Assembly: GCA_963978905.1 (NCBI GenBank)
Contig: OZ022261.1
Coordinates: forward strand, 33,402,102-33,466,101
DNA length: 64,000 nt
Origin: Trichostrongylus colubriformis
Lineage: Eukaryota > Nematoda > Chromadorea > Rhabditida > Trichostrongylidae
Direction: 5' to 3'
Shown: piece after piece, positions 43,613 to 54,742 of the stretch
How positions within the stretch are numbered: the first letter of the stretch is position 1
Layout of the letters: each line of letters starts with the position of its first letter
The notes under the pieces: model-generated
What the model was told of the DNA's origin: nothing
Database searches by the model: none
The model's input: only the letters and a program-made list of their open reading frames with translations
Made by a program: the position numbers and the translations under genes

Positions 43613-44751
43613 CATATTATTATGAGAGGAAGGTTGTGGATTTTCGACAAAAGTCATCGAAAAGAAGCGGTAAAGTTGGAAAGCCACATTAGCTCAACAC
43701 TGCGAAAATTTCCCGCCAAATTCATGACGAACTCCTTGTATTCCTGGGACCTTCAGGGTCACTGATACCACACAGAGAAAAACATGCTTCAGGGATCACG
43801 TCCGTTCATAACTGGCTTTGCTCACTTAAAGAGGACTATTTGTCATCATCAGCAACCATGAGGATTTGAACTCGTTAGATAGCATTTTGTAAGCAACGGA
43901 GTTCGCCACTTGACTAAACCCACGCGCGAAAGTTGAGTTGATGTAACGTCAAGTGACTCTCACTGGAGTAAGAGCCCGTTATCATGCAAGCCACATCTAT
44001 TGTTGAGAGATTGCCTGAGTATAGTCCGACCGACGAGTTGAAAAGTTAGATTCTCCGAGGTTCGTGAGAGTAGCACCGAAACTCATGGAATAAGTACCCG
44101 ACAGTCGAAGCGAGAGCAGGTGCCCTCGACCACGGAAAATCAGGGTCAGGAAGTTCGAACTTTATCATCGCACCATCACGGGTTACCTGGCGTACAGTCC
44201 ATTTCGGAGCGCTTGATAGAACGTGGCCTATAGCCTTGTGTGAGAGTGTACCAACCATCTCACCCCACCACACAATCTCCTCTAGCGCTGTGAAATGGAC
44301 TGTACACACACGAACTAGGCTCTGTGCAGGATGTGCAAACACGATTTAGGTCCCGCACGGCGCCAATCGGGTAACCATGCGTTGGAAAAGTGCCGTGCCT
44401 GTCGCGTTGCGAATTGACCGCGCACTAAAGAGAACCACCACCGTCACCTCGCGCGACCTAACCTGTTGCGAGTGTCGTGGCACGCATTTTCGGAGAAGGG
44501 ACACATCATGGCTGTTTGACTGAAGACCACCGCTTGCAGTAAACTTTTCGACCTGTTGATACTGCTTTGCAGTTTGTTTGAGCGACACTAGATCAAAACT
44601 GGCAGAACCCTAGCGTATACTTGACATTAATTCTATTCGTAAGAGCAACCACATCCTATTGCCACCGAAATTACCTTACGAAGGTGTTGGGCAGAAGAAC
44701 GCGATGCGACACCGCGCCGCGCAACTCTGACAAGAAGCGTTCTTTAAAGAT

Positions 44752-45131
44752 CAGGTGAGGGAAAACTGAGAACTGTACATACATGTTCTGTGAAAACAAA
44801 CCCTACTTCAGAAGAGGTGATGTGTGGCGAATGCAAGCGCGGCTTGGGGTCCTATCACGACCCCGCAGGGCATGTCGTCCTGCAGCCTTGCAGCCGGGTG
44901 TGTTGTCGGCGAACGCGACACAACATTCCCGGTCACCTGATTTAGCCTCTCCGTCCGTCCGCAGTCTACCCTGGCTAGTGAGGCAGAGGTGTTCGAGAGA
45001 GAAGAGAGATTCTAAGTCCCTTTTTCTCAGGTTTTACGCCGTTTTGTCTCGTTCCTGATTTACTTTTACATTATTGAGCACTCCTACTTTCATACTCCAT
45101 AGTCTGCCAAACTTACCCTTGCGGTGTCTTT
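44752..45131. repeat. MITE family I, copy 3, abutting family B
   Basis: It begins AGGTGAGGGAAAACTGAGAA and ends TTACCCTTGCGGTGTCTTT. A family B palindrome starts at the next base (45132). Confidence 0.6.
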
Positions 45132-45560
45132 AAAGGAATCGTCCACGGAAAGTGAGTTTTTCTGTTAGCCATATATTTATGTTGTATTTGCCTAATAAAG
45201 GCCGCATGCAAAGTTCCACGCGAAAAAGTGAGAAACTGGCTGAGATACAGGCCCCCAATTCCGGGCCAGGTGGGCGGAGCCTCCGAGTAAAAGCTCCGTA
45301 CTGTCGTCCTCCGCGGTTGGGAACGGAGAGGGGGACTGTTTATGGCACTTTCTGTTCCTACATTGCGTCTCCGACTGCGCCGGACGACGGGACGGGGCTA
45401 TAACTCGGAGGCCCCGCCCACCTGGCCCGGAATTGGGGGCTGTATCTCAGACGAATTCTCACTTTTTCGCGTGGAACTTTGCATGCGGCCCTTATTAGGC
45501 AAATACAACACAAATATATGGGTAACGTTAAAGTTCATTTTTCCGTGGACGATTCCTTTA
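45132..45560. repeat. palindromic MITE family B, copy 4
   Basis: It begins AAAGGAATCGTCCACGGAAA and ends TTCCGTGGACGATTCCTTT. The arms of about 190 bp include GAGATACAGGCCCCCAATTC and its complement. Confidence 0.75.
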
Positions 45561-45689
45561 AATGATAAGGCGCCTACTGCTGTTCACCGTACACTTTTTT
45601 TTCCAAACTTCGGCAGATGATTGCAATGCTTGTGTATTTGGTTATAATGCCGTATTGCTTCAAACTTCCAACTAAGAAGCTTTCCGAAG

Positions 45690-46175
45690 GATCTAAGGTT
45701 GCTGTAATTAAATTGGTGAAGGGTGACGATCAGGTGAAGAAAATATGCCATCATGACCAAATTCTGGATTGCGAAAATTAATGAAGTCAACGATGGCATT
45801 TTCAATATGTATCGTTTCAGCGAACTCCTTCTGACGCAGGTTTGCATCGAGAATCGGGAAAAAGTGGTAATCCGTCAGGAATAGGTCTGGGGAATAAGGG
45901 GGATCAGGGAGCGTCTCGATCAGTTTCTGCCGGGTGGCTTGCGAACTGTGGGGTTTTGCGTTGTTTTGCGCACCCAATAAAAAAATGATGCAGTTAGGCA
46001 TCGAGCCTCCCTCACCCCCCTTATTCCCCAGACCTATCCCTGACGGATTACCACTTTTTCCGGGTTCCCGATGCAAACCTGCGGCAGAAAAATTATGCAC
46101 GGTAAAAATGCCATTCTTGACTTTTTCGATTCTAGCAATCCAAAATTTAATCATGATGACATATTTTCTTTAACA
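45690..46175. pseudogene. inverted duplication of a mariner transposase 3' part
   Basis: The minus strand (about 45700-45990) encodes the mariner-like blocks PPYSPDLFLTDYHFFP and ENAIVDFINFRNPEF. The same stretch recurs on the plus strand (about 46010-46150) in opposite orientation, with several stops. The two arms flank a centre of about 100 bp with ARKQTRQK-like residues of the second-Asp block on one side only. Neither arm can be expressed as an intact transposase. Confidence 0.75.
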
Positions 46176-46414
46176 GATCGTTGGCGAAATTCTGTAGATT
46201 CGAATGGTTTTTATTTCAAAAAGTAAACTTGTGTCTGAGCGAAGTTATGGCCAGTTATGTTTTGGCCATTTATTCTGCACAGACCTAATATCATGTAGGA
46301 GAAGCTTAAGCAATGGAGCAATTTCGTGTATTCTCTCGGAAATGCTTTCTGCACAATGCAGACTACGTAAAACCACACACAAATGTACTGATGTCAGTGG
46401 CTCCAGCAATCAAG

Positions 46415-46585
46415 TGGTGGTCGAGTGGCTATGTAAGCGTTCTCTCACCGGAACAGCGTGGTCAAAAGGTGGTCGACTAGCTATGTTGGCGGTCTCTCAC
46501 CGGAACAGCGTGGTCAAAAGGTGGTCGACTAGCTATGGTGGCGGTCTCTCACCGGAACAGCCGTGGGGATCATGGTTCAATCACC
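46415..46585 (+). other. tRNA-like sequence with internal 52-bp tandem repeat
   Basis: GGTGGTCGAGTGGCTATG resembles the D-arm/A box of a Leu/Ser-type tRNA. A 52-bp unit (GGTCGACTAGCTATG, GCGGTCTCTCACCGGAACAG, CGTGGTCAAAA) is repeated, giving three partial copies. A B-box-like GGTTCAATCACC follows. It is not a functional tRNA. Confidence 0.5.
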
Positions 46586-46707
46586 TGCGCTGCCAAATGT
46601 GAGAGTTTCTTGCAATTGCGATTCCATGTGTCTCCGTGTCTGTCAACTCATACAAGTACACTCAGTATGGAAGTTCTATTACATACGTACGGGCATCTAT
46701 TTACCAT

Positions 46708-46784
46708 GATGGAATGGTGTAGTGGCTAAGACGGTGGACTCACGTCATAACGACGTGGTCTTCAATGTTCAAATCCCGTGACTA
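46708..46784 (+). other. tRNA-like sequence
   Basis: The A-box-like GTGTAGTGGCTAAGACGG and B-box-like TGTTCAAATCCCG are spaced as in tRNA genes. There is no paired acceptor stem. Confidence 0.45.
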
Positions 46785-46869
46785 CTTCTTCGGTGATTCG
46801 GAGCTTTCATTTTCTCGGATTCCCAATTTCTCGCACCAAGATGTGTCTGTTGTTGAAGGTTGTCGATAG

Positions 46870-46960
46870 CTAGTTTGCAAAAGTCTACACAGCAAGATTC
46901 GAACCACGGACAATGCGGACGAGCGAACCCACTAGCAGTCAAGGGTTCTCCCAGCCATCG
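46870..46960 (-). other. tRNA-like sequence
   Basis: The reverse complement contains GATGGCTGGGAGAACCC and GTGGTTCGAATCTTGC at tRNA-like spacing. The B box is a perfect GGTTCGAATC. Confidence 0.45.
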
Positions 46961-47276
46961 GCTGGTCATGCGCAGACAAAATCGACTGCTGATCCAGCAT
47001 CGATAGAGACACAGCGGTCCGCTGCGAAAGGACGTATCCATAGTCCTAGTCTGCTCTCTAGCCACTCGGCCTATTCAAATTTTCGTGATTTTCTCTGCAC
47101 CCGTTCCTGTCTAAGCCCTCAAGCAAGCAATCGGCTTCAATTGAACAGCAACGCCAGACATCGACTACATCAAAACACGCAAAGGTTGCTAATGCTGCTT
47201 GTTCCCATCTGCTCTCAACCAATCACGCGTCCACCGTTCAACACGGTGAGGAAAAAACACAAGTCTATAGGGTGAC

Positions 47277-47800
47277 CATTGACTGATTGGTCAAGGGCCA
47301 CACTGGCATCGTGACGGGGGAGGGTGGTCAGGTTGCTCCGAGAGCTTCTCGGTTGTTTCGTTTCCTTTGCGTGTGAACGAAAGTGAACCAACTAGAAGGA
47401 AACGAAACAACCGAGAAGCTCTCGGAGCAACCTGACCACCTCCCCCCGTACAGCCCCACGAACCCCCGAGCGTGGACTTTTCTCGCCCTCATTAGCGAGC
47501 CCGTAACGTAAACCTCACGGGTTTGTTAAGGGTGAAGGACATATAGCAATTTGATGAGAGTGGCACTGTATAGAGTCTCTACGGGGTGCCCCACAAGTTA
47601 TCAACATGACCAGAATCTGGGTCGACGCCTTGTCGACGCATTCGTGAATAACCCATGTGACCAGTGCAAATGCCGTTGCCGTCGTCTCAGATGCCGATTC
47701 GGCGGGAGTGTGGGATCAAATTCTGCCGAGTTAGTGGTTTTTGCAAATTCACGTCCACATAGGTAACGAGCAAAGACCCCATGTCGAGTTCTCAACAGAG
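47277..47800. repeat. duplicated block with perfect 45-bp inverted repeat, copy 1
   Basis: Arms 47323-47367 and 47396-47440 are perfect complements around a 28-nt loop. The arms read GGTGGTCAGGTTGCTCCGAG onward. The block then continues through AAGGGTGAAGGACATATAGC and a truncated tRNA-like tail. It is repeated directly at 48601-49262. Confidence 0.8.
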
Positions 47801-48600
47801 ATCGCAACGAAATTTGTCGGCAAGGACCACCGTGCTAGGGTTGCCTCGGCATGTCCGACAGGTTTCTAGCACGGCTAGACACTGGGTCGACTGTTTCTTT
47901 GCGAAATCCCTAACTCATGCGTTTAGAGAGCGGGTCAATACCACTACAAGTCGTATCGCGTCCATAAGGCGGACGGTAGGGCAGGTGCACGCAGACGTCG
48001 CAAAAATCCTTCTATCCTTCACGCAGACTGGCCATTTTTGCGGACTTGATAACTGTTTGCGTTGGGTAAAAGGAATCATTGAACCCTTTCAACGTCGTAA
48101 GATGGTTCAGTCAGGCGGTTCTAGTGACCTCAAGCCGACCGACAACGTAAGTGGCTGGTTCCATTCCTGCTGAGGACCTTCTTTTTGCAAAGGGATAGGT
48201 CCGCATGGATAACGAACGGAAAAGAGTCCCCTTTAATGTTCTCTGCAACATTAACACCATTACGCAAATCGATTTATAGCTATGATAGTATCGGATCGAC
48301 ATGGATCCGATACGGAGATTCACTGTGACAGGACACATCCGTAGTCTTCGTTAGCACGTATATGCACTCTACAAACTTGACCGATTTGTTTTTGTGTATG
48401 TAGCCTGTGTATGTACCCTTTGATTTGCAAGCCATCGAACTGCAGATCGAAGTTATCGGCGGCTGCAGGTGTTCAGGATAGCCCAGACATCGCGTACACT
48501 AAGGCAAACGCGGTTTGTAATATTGCTGGATTGTTTGCATCCTCATCCAAACGATCACCGTTCACCATTCGTTCAACGCATGATTCCAAGTTGACGTCTT

Positions 48601-49262
48601 GACCAATGGCTGATTGGCCAAGGACCACACTGGCATCGTGACGGGGAGGGTGGTCAGGTTGCTCCGAGAGCTTCTCGGTTGTTTCGTTTCCTTTGCGGTG
48701 TGAACGAAAGTGAACCAACTAGAAGGAAACGAAACAACCGAGAAGCTCTCGGAGCAACCTGACCACCTCCCCCCCTACAGCCCCACGAACTCCCGAGCGT
48801 GGACTTTTCTCGCCCTCATTAGCGAGCCCGTAACGTAAACCTCACGGGTTTGTTAAGGGTGAAGGACATATAGCAATTTGATGAGAGTGGCACTGTACTA
48901 GGGTCTCTACGGGGTGCCCCACAAGTTATCAACATGACCAGAATCTGAGTCGACGCATTCGTGAATAACCCATGTGACCAGTGCAAGGGTCGTTGCCAAG
49001 TCGTCTCAGATGAATGACAGCGCGGGACGTCCGCTGTCGTTACGAGGTCCTAGCCACCTTGGGTGGCCCAACCAGCCACATCTTTTGGTGAATCGTTCAT
49101 GTTGGTGATTTTGGGTACATTACACGTGTGAACGTAGTTCAGTCGGTAACACGTTGGGCTTAGATTCGGCGGTAGGGTGGGATCAAATCCTGCCAAGTTC
49201 GTGGTTTTTGCAAATTCACGTCCACATAGATAACGAGCAAAGACTCCATGTCGTGTTCTCTG
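48601..49262. repeat. duplicated block with perfect 45-bp inverted repeat, copy 2
   Basis: The inverted arms are 48649-48693 and 48723-48767. The sequence is nearly identical to copy 1 but retains about 110 extra bases (about 49010-49165) including a tRNA-like A box. Copy 1 therefore suffered a deletion, or copy 2 an insertion. Confidence 0.8.
49128..49204 (+). other. tRNA-like sequence
   Basis: GTAGTTCAGTCGGTAACACG (A box) and GGATCAAATCCTGCC (B box) lie at tRNA spacing inside duplicated block 2. Confidence 0.5.
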
Positions 49263-49611
49263 CACCAAACCATGGCCGACTGATACCAGTGGTTGGCTGG
49301 CATTGAACGGTAATCATCACATTTAAATGTACGAAGGGGATGGGGTGGGAACAAGGTGGGGTCTAGCCAGGTGCCCGAATGCAGATCGATCGAAGCAGTG
49401 TTTCACGGCACTGAGTCTTGATCGCTGCTGAACACTGAGATTTGGGTCGAATCTTGGAAGGTAGAGGGAGGGGATATGGGTGGTCAGCAAGTCCAAGGAT
49501 AGTGCCTTGGGTAGTGGTGGTGGATACTACACATGGGAGCTGTCTTCTTAAAACCAGTTCACAGCACACCCCCTATGTCGTGAATGGGCTCCTGGCAGAT
49601 TTAATTACATG

Positions 49612-49690
49612 CTTCATGGCTCAGATGGTAGAGCGGTGGAGCCTAATACAATCTATAACGGTCTATTGATGGTTCGAATCCACACCATAA
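49612..49690 (+). other. tRNA-like sequence, consensus A and B boxes
   Basis: TGGCTCAGATGGTAGAGCG is a consensus A box and D arm, and GGTTCGAATCC a perfect B box. The anticodon stem, T stem and acceptor stem do not pair well, so a pseudogene or SINE head is more likely than a working tRNA. Confidence 0.55.
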
Positions 49691-50107
49691 CATGCTTTTT
49701 GCCACTTTCAAATTTTCCATTTTGTATCAAAGCAGTAAATAAAAAAGAGAAAATTGAGTCACCACGGCGAACTTCTCTCTCCCACCGAGCGGGATCCCCT
49801 TTCCTTGGTGAATCGGTGCTTTCCCTTTTGAGCCGGGCACGAACCTCTTGATTTACCAGCCTTCCACGACCACTCCTGATTCCAAGCCAACGATTTCTCC
49901 CAATCACTGAAGGGGCATGTAAAGTATTCGCCATCCCGTCGTGCTTCATCTCCTTATAACCGCATAAATTCTATTGATCCCGAGCGATCAATGTTCTTTA
50001 CATGGCTGACTTCCAGCTGATCCCCTGCTACCCCACATGACACTTAATCGATCGACACCTATGTGGACCCCCTAACAAGCAGTGTACACACAGAAATGCA
50101 CGATTTT

Positions 50108-50175
50108 GTCCCCAAGTGGAATCGAGCCATTGCCTTGACAATCAAAGTCTGTCGCACTATCCACTACACCATCAA
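50108..50175 (-). other. tRNA-like sequence
   Basis: The reverse complement has GGTGTAGTGGATAGTGCG and GGCTCGATTCCAC. The spacing fits a tRNA internal promoter. Confidence 0.5.
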
Positions 50176-50744
50176 GATCACCTGTATGAAATGTCGCTAC
50201 TCCCTCATACCGCAATGTAATGTGTGTAGATGCTTCGTTCAGCCGTTCTGTGGGTACTCAAGGTACAGGTGCTGCTATCTACACCAATGCTGATTTACTT
50301 TTTGTGAAAGAATTTTTCAATTACTCATGTCACTGGTCACGGATTTCACTTCCGTTCTTGCAACTGCGTCAATTTGGAGCAATTGCACCATGCTAGTGCA
50401 AAGCTTCTACACCAAATCTGCTGAAACGCCGCACACAAGACTCATTCAGAGCACAAATCACGAATACGATTTCAGTTTTTTAGCGTAACGTCGAATCGGT
50501 GCAATTGCACCCAATTGGTACAACAGCATTTTTTTATCAAATTTGCCGGAACATCGCATGTAAGGGCTATAACAGAACTTCGGTCACGAATATTATCTCC
50601 ATTTCTACACCAATCTGATGACATTGCACAACTAGCACCTCAGACAAATCCTACGAGCAATTTCCTGCGAATTTGGTGAAATTGTTACACCTATTCTTCG
50701 AAAGGTTATACTTCCCTGAAACATAATCCCTGGTCAGCAAAAGG

Positions 50745-50921
50745 TAAGGTCGCGTTCATACTTCGCGGTGGCGACGGCAGGGCGTGGCTGCGTCTCTGCG
50801 TCTCCGCTTGTGCCACCATGTCTCGTTGCCACCGTCGTCTCCGTCCTTCTCCGGGCCATTCCGCCTCACTGCCTATGAACGCAGCCCCTCCCTGCCGGCG
50901 CAAAAAGTGAACGCAGCCTTA
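50745..50921. repeat. MITE family D, copy 3
   Basis: It starts TAAGGTCGCGTTCATACTTC and ends AAAAAGTGAACGCAGCCTTA. The mirrored GGCAGGG and CCTGCCGG blocks lie inside. Confidence 0.6.
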
Positions 50922-51318
50922 CGCAGCACGTGGTGCGTTTGCGCGGGAATGACTAGGAACAAGACACGTGGGGTTTCAACGGTCGTTCAAATGTGGTGCA
51001 CGTGGGTGTTCAGCAGTCACCCTTAGCAGTTCACTGAAAGCACATACGATCTATGACGAAGAAGGATGCTGTTTACTGTAACAGTCCATAATACTATGTT
51101 GTAGTTTCACAAGAATGTTAATCTCGTCGTTTCTATAATGAATTACCCTCCACATAACACTCGTGATCTCACCCCCTAGCACACTGGTCGAAACACTTGC
51201 CTACGACCCCATCCGCTAGGATGTTTCAAAACAATTACAATCAATATTTTTCATGTTCGCAATACGGGCAAAAACAATGATATCGCGAAGTAGGCACACG
51301 AGTACATTCAGATAACTA

Positions 51319-51434
51319 CTAGCTGACCGATGCTGGCTGCTACGAGGCAAATTTGACGCCATTTCAACAAAAAAAAAACAGCAAAGATATACATGAAATG
51401 AAATGTACAATGATATACACGAATTTACATTTGC
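51319..51434. repeat. upstream copy of a tandemly duplicated segment
   Basis: CTAGCTGACCGATGCTGGCT and the following AGGCAAATTTGACGCC...ACACGAATTTACATT recur about 305 bp downstream. There the RTE element has split them into 51625-51664 and 54766-54856. The duplication therefore predates the RTE insertion. Confidence 0.85.
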
Positions 51435-51680
51435 GCGCCGCGAATATATTCAAACAGTCAACCAAACTTTGCAGCTTCCCCTATAACCATAATCGATTTC
51501 ACTCAATCAATTAGCATTGTACAATCTACGTACGGAACAGGTACAAATAACAATTCGTTGGAGGTGTACACTTTGGAACATGGCAAAATGCCTAAAACAT
51601 TTGAAAATACACATGGGCACTACTAGCTGACCGATGCTGGCTGCTACGAGGCAAACTTGACGCCTTCTTCTTCTTCTTCT

Positions 51681-52286
51681 TCAGCGTCGATCCCGCTCTG
51701 TTGCAGGGTCCGCATATCTGGACTTCCGTCTCCATTCCTCTCGATTTGCTGCGTCACCTGGATGAAGGCCGCGTTTCTTCATGTCTTGATGAAGGGTATC
51801 GGCCCATCGCTGTCTCGGTCTTCCTCTCGGCCTCTTGCCTATCACCTGCGTTTCGTATCCAATACGGGCGACGCTCTCAACATTAGCTCTAAGTACGTGG
51901 CCGAACCATCGAAGTCTTCTCTCCCGCATCTTCTCGTCGATGGGAGCGATGCCATATCGCCTTCGGATGTCCACGTTGGTCACTTTGTCAAGTCTCGTGA
52001 GACCGGAGATCCAGCGCAGCATTTTCGTTTCCATAGTTCCGAGCTTTCGCTCCGTCTCTTTCGTTGCCGGCCAGGTTTCCGAGGCGTAGAGGGCGACAGG
52101 TCTTACGATTGTGCGATACACTTTTGACTTAAGCCTGTCGCCGATCTTACGGTCGCATAGGACTCCCGTTGTCGTTTTCCACTTTTTCCAAGCGGCGCTG
52201 ATGCGTGAAGTGGCCTCGTGCCGAAGGTTTCCGTCTTCGCTCACTGTTGAGCCCAGGTATTTGAAGTGGCTGGCGCGAGGCATCAT
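51681..52286 (-). CDS. RTE C-terminal region (3' part of the broken ORF)
   Basis: It contains HFKYLGSTVSEDGNLRHEAT, KSKVYRTIVRPVALYASETW and LRWFGHVLRANVESVAR, the conserved C-terminal segments of RTE-like RT proteins, then a basic tail. The frame starts by overlap with the end of the RT frame, so a single-base indel separates them. Confidence 0.88.
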   Translation of the reverse strand: MMPRASHFKYLGSTVSEDGNLRHEATSRISAAWKKWKTTTGVLCDRKIGDRLKSKVYRTIVRPVALYASETWPATKETERKLGTMETKMLRWISGLTRLDKVTNVDIRRRYGIAPIDEKMRERRLRWFGHVLRANVESVARIGYETQVIGKRPRGRPRQRWADTLHQDMKKRGLHPGDAANREEWRRKSRYADPATERDRR

Positions 52287-53985
52287 CTCGCCACTGATTT
52301 GGGGAGCCAGCTTCTGCGGTATCCGTCATCAGGTACTCCGTCTTCTTGATGTTAAGTCGGAGACCGTATCGTGCCAAGCGGTCTTTCCATCTCTGAACTT
52401 GCCGCTGCAGCTCCATCTTCGTCTCTGCTGCCAACACCACATCGTCTGCGTAAAGCAGCGTCCACGGGATGGGTTGCTGCAGGTCACGGGTGATCGCGTC
52501 CATCACGATTATGAAGAGAAGAGGGGACAGGGCGGAGCCTTGGTGAACACCAACGCTGATGCAGAAATCTTTCGATGTCCCGGCAGCTGTACGAATTCTA
52601 CTTTTCGTGTTGACGTAGAGGAGCTGAACCCATCGGACGATATGCTCTGGAACTCCATGTATTCTCAGTGAAAACCAGATGAGTTCGTGGGGGACTCGAT
52701 CGAACGTTTTCTCGAGATCGAGGAAAGCCAAGTGAAGAGGTTTCCCTTTCTCACGATGCTTTTCCATGAGGAGCCGCACTGCATGGATGGCATCAACTGT
52801 GCCGCAGTTCTTGACGAAACCGCACTGGTTGATGCTGATGTTGATTATACCTCGAATCCGTGCGTCTACAATTCGCTCGAAAATTTTCATCGTGTGGGCG
52901 AGTAGTCGGATTGGGCGGTAGTTACTGCAGTCGGCCGGACTTCCTTTCTTCTTCCATATCGGTATCGTGACGCTGTTGCTCCACTCGGCCGGTGCACGGT
53001 TCTGCTCCACGATTTTGTTGAAGAAGTCCGCGAGCCACGGAGCAGGGTTCCAGCTGCTCTCCTTCCACACCTCCGCAGCAATGCCGTCGGGGCCGCTCGC
53101 CTTCCCAGCTTTCATAGCCTTCAGTGCTGTCGCCACCTCTGATGATGTGATCCTCTGCACGGGCCCGTGGGTAGGTTCAGTGGTCGGTAGCGGTGGATGC
53201 GGGAACTCTTGCGTTGAGATGCCCTCGAAATATGCTCGCCATCTCTCAAGGACACTTCTTTTGTCCGTAAGCAGAGTGCCGTTCGTGTCATTGATACCGA
53301 AAAACTTTTCAATGTCCTCCGTTTTCTGGTGTCTTGCGCGGATGAGACGGTAGACGTCTCTCTCGCCCTGCCATGTGTTCAATTTGTCGTAAAGCTCTTT
53401 CTCCTTGTCGGCCTTCGCTGCTGCCACTGTTTTCTTCGCGACTCTCCTTGCCTCGTGGTACTTTGCGAGATCAGCCGGATTTCGTGTGACAAGGTAAGCA
53501 TGGTACAGTCTCTTCTTCTCTCGTACCGCCTTCTTTACGTCGTCGGTCCATATCCACGTTTTCTTGTCTATGAAGCGTCTACCCGGCTTTGTTGTCCCAA
53601 GTTCACCACATATAACGTTGCTGATTGCCGCGGTGGCCAGCTTCCACGTCTCGCCGATATCGTTTGTGACTGGTGGGAGGTGGATAAGAGGGATGACATA
53701 ATCCTTCTTCTCTGTCCACTTCCACCACTTCACTCTTGCAGCTCCTGTCCTCTCCACGCGTCCTGCCCTTGGAGGGGCAACGGCCATGTCGACGACGAGT
53801 GGTCTATGCTGAGTCGCAACAGTTCCATGGGGTAGGACCTTCGCGTCGTGGACCAAACGAGCGTGTCGGCGACGGATAAGGACGAAATCGATCTGCGTCG
53901 AACAGCCTCCACTATAGTACGTTGCGAGGTGGGTTGACCGTTTCATGAAAAACGTGTTGACGATAATGAGTTCGTTTCGCGTATT
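52285..53985 (-). CDS. RTE reverse transcriptase domain (middle ORF)
   Basis: This long open frame carries RT motifs in order: KAGKASGPDGIAAEVWK, IWKKKGSPADCSNYRPIRLL, HLAFLDLEKTFDRVP (catalytic Asp), GVHQGSALSPLLFIIVMD and LLYADDVVLAAE (catalytic YADD intact). A basic linker of about 200 residues separates endonuclease and RT. The frame breaks near 52285, after the thumb motif NIKKTEYLM, and continues in another frame. Confidence 0.92.
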
Positions 53986-54742
53986 CAAGAATGCGGTCGC
54001 CATCCTCGTTTCGTATTCCGTATCCGTATCCTCCGTGTGCTCGATGGCCATCACTGGTAGAACCGACGTGTCCATTCAGGTCCCCCAACACAATGAGCGT
54101 CTCCTCCTCCGGAACGTCGTTCGTCTTCGCGTCGAGCAGCTCCCAGAAGGCGTCTTTAATGACGTCGCTACATCCAGACTGTGGGGCATAGGCAGAGAAG
54201 ATGTGCAGACGAGTGTTATTGACGATAACAACGATCTTCATAAGGCGGTCATCGAGTCGGCAGACTTCAGCGACGGCATCTCGGTACTTCTCGGAGACGA
54301 TAACACCAACGCCATTGCGCGTGCGTGTGCTTCCGAAGTAGATGATCTTGAAGCCTTCGCCGATGTCACGCGACTTGCATCCGCTCCATCTTGTCTCCTG
54401 CACTGCACACACATCAATTCTTCGCCGCTTGAGAGCATCCGCAACCTCAGCGCCTCTTCCCGTCATGCTGCCGATGTTGAGCGTCGCGAAGCGGGTGTGG
54501 TGGGCTTGCTTGTTTAATCGACGCCGCCCTTGCGTCGACACCCCTAACTGATTTGACACGACAGCCGGGTCCCGCTGTCGAGCATCGCTTCCCGGGAACG
54601 CCGTAGCTCTTCTCGAAACTCTTGGAGACATCGTCCATGTTGATGCAACATTTTGTCCATCAGCCGGCCTGTCGCCGGAAATCGTGTGTTGTCCGTGTTC
54701 AGCTCGGCTCTTCCGGGGAAGAGCAGTTTCCAGTGGCACCAC
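53970..54742 (-). CDS. RTE endonuclease domain (5' part of the broken ORF)
   Basis: The apurinic-like endonuclease nicks target DNA to prime reverse transcription. Visible motifs are TRFATLNIGSMTGRG near the start, CAVQETRWSG (catalytic Glu), RNGVGVIVSEKYRD, IFSAYAPQSG and TLIVLGDLNGHVG (Asp/Asn pair). The minus-strand frame is open from 54742 and then changes near 53970-53985. There ILEYAK continues in the next frame as NELIIVNTFFMKRSTH. The SDH-type end of the domain (TQHRPLVVDM) is in the downstream frame. The first about 60 codons lack family similarity, so the true start is uncertain. Confidence 0.88.

Larger units (their letters stand above)
38948..51600. other. intergenic repeat desert, no conserved host gene seen
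   Basis: Apart from the listed elements, I found no exon with recognisable similarity in either strand. Segments at 39706-40500, 41101-42007, 42433-43397, 43613-44751 and 50300-50744 look unique but show no supported coding signal. Confidence 0.5.

Noticed and set aside
49612..49690. Functional tRNA gene
   Set aside because: A and B boxes are perfect, but the anticodon, T and acceptor stems do not pair, so I list it only as tRNA-like.
52111..54517. Plus-strand frames of 128-190 codons at 52-54.5 kb
   Set aside because: They are antisense shadows of the minus-strand RTE endonuclease and reverse transcriptase.
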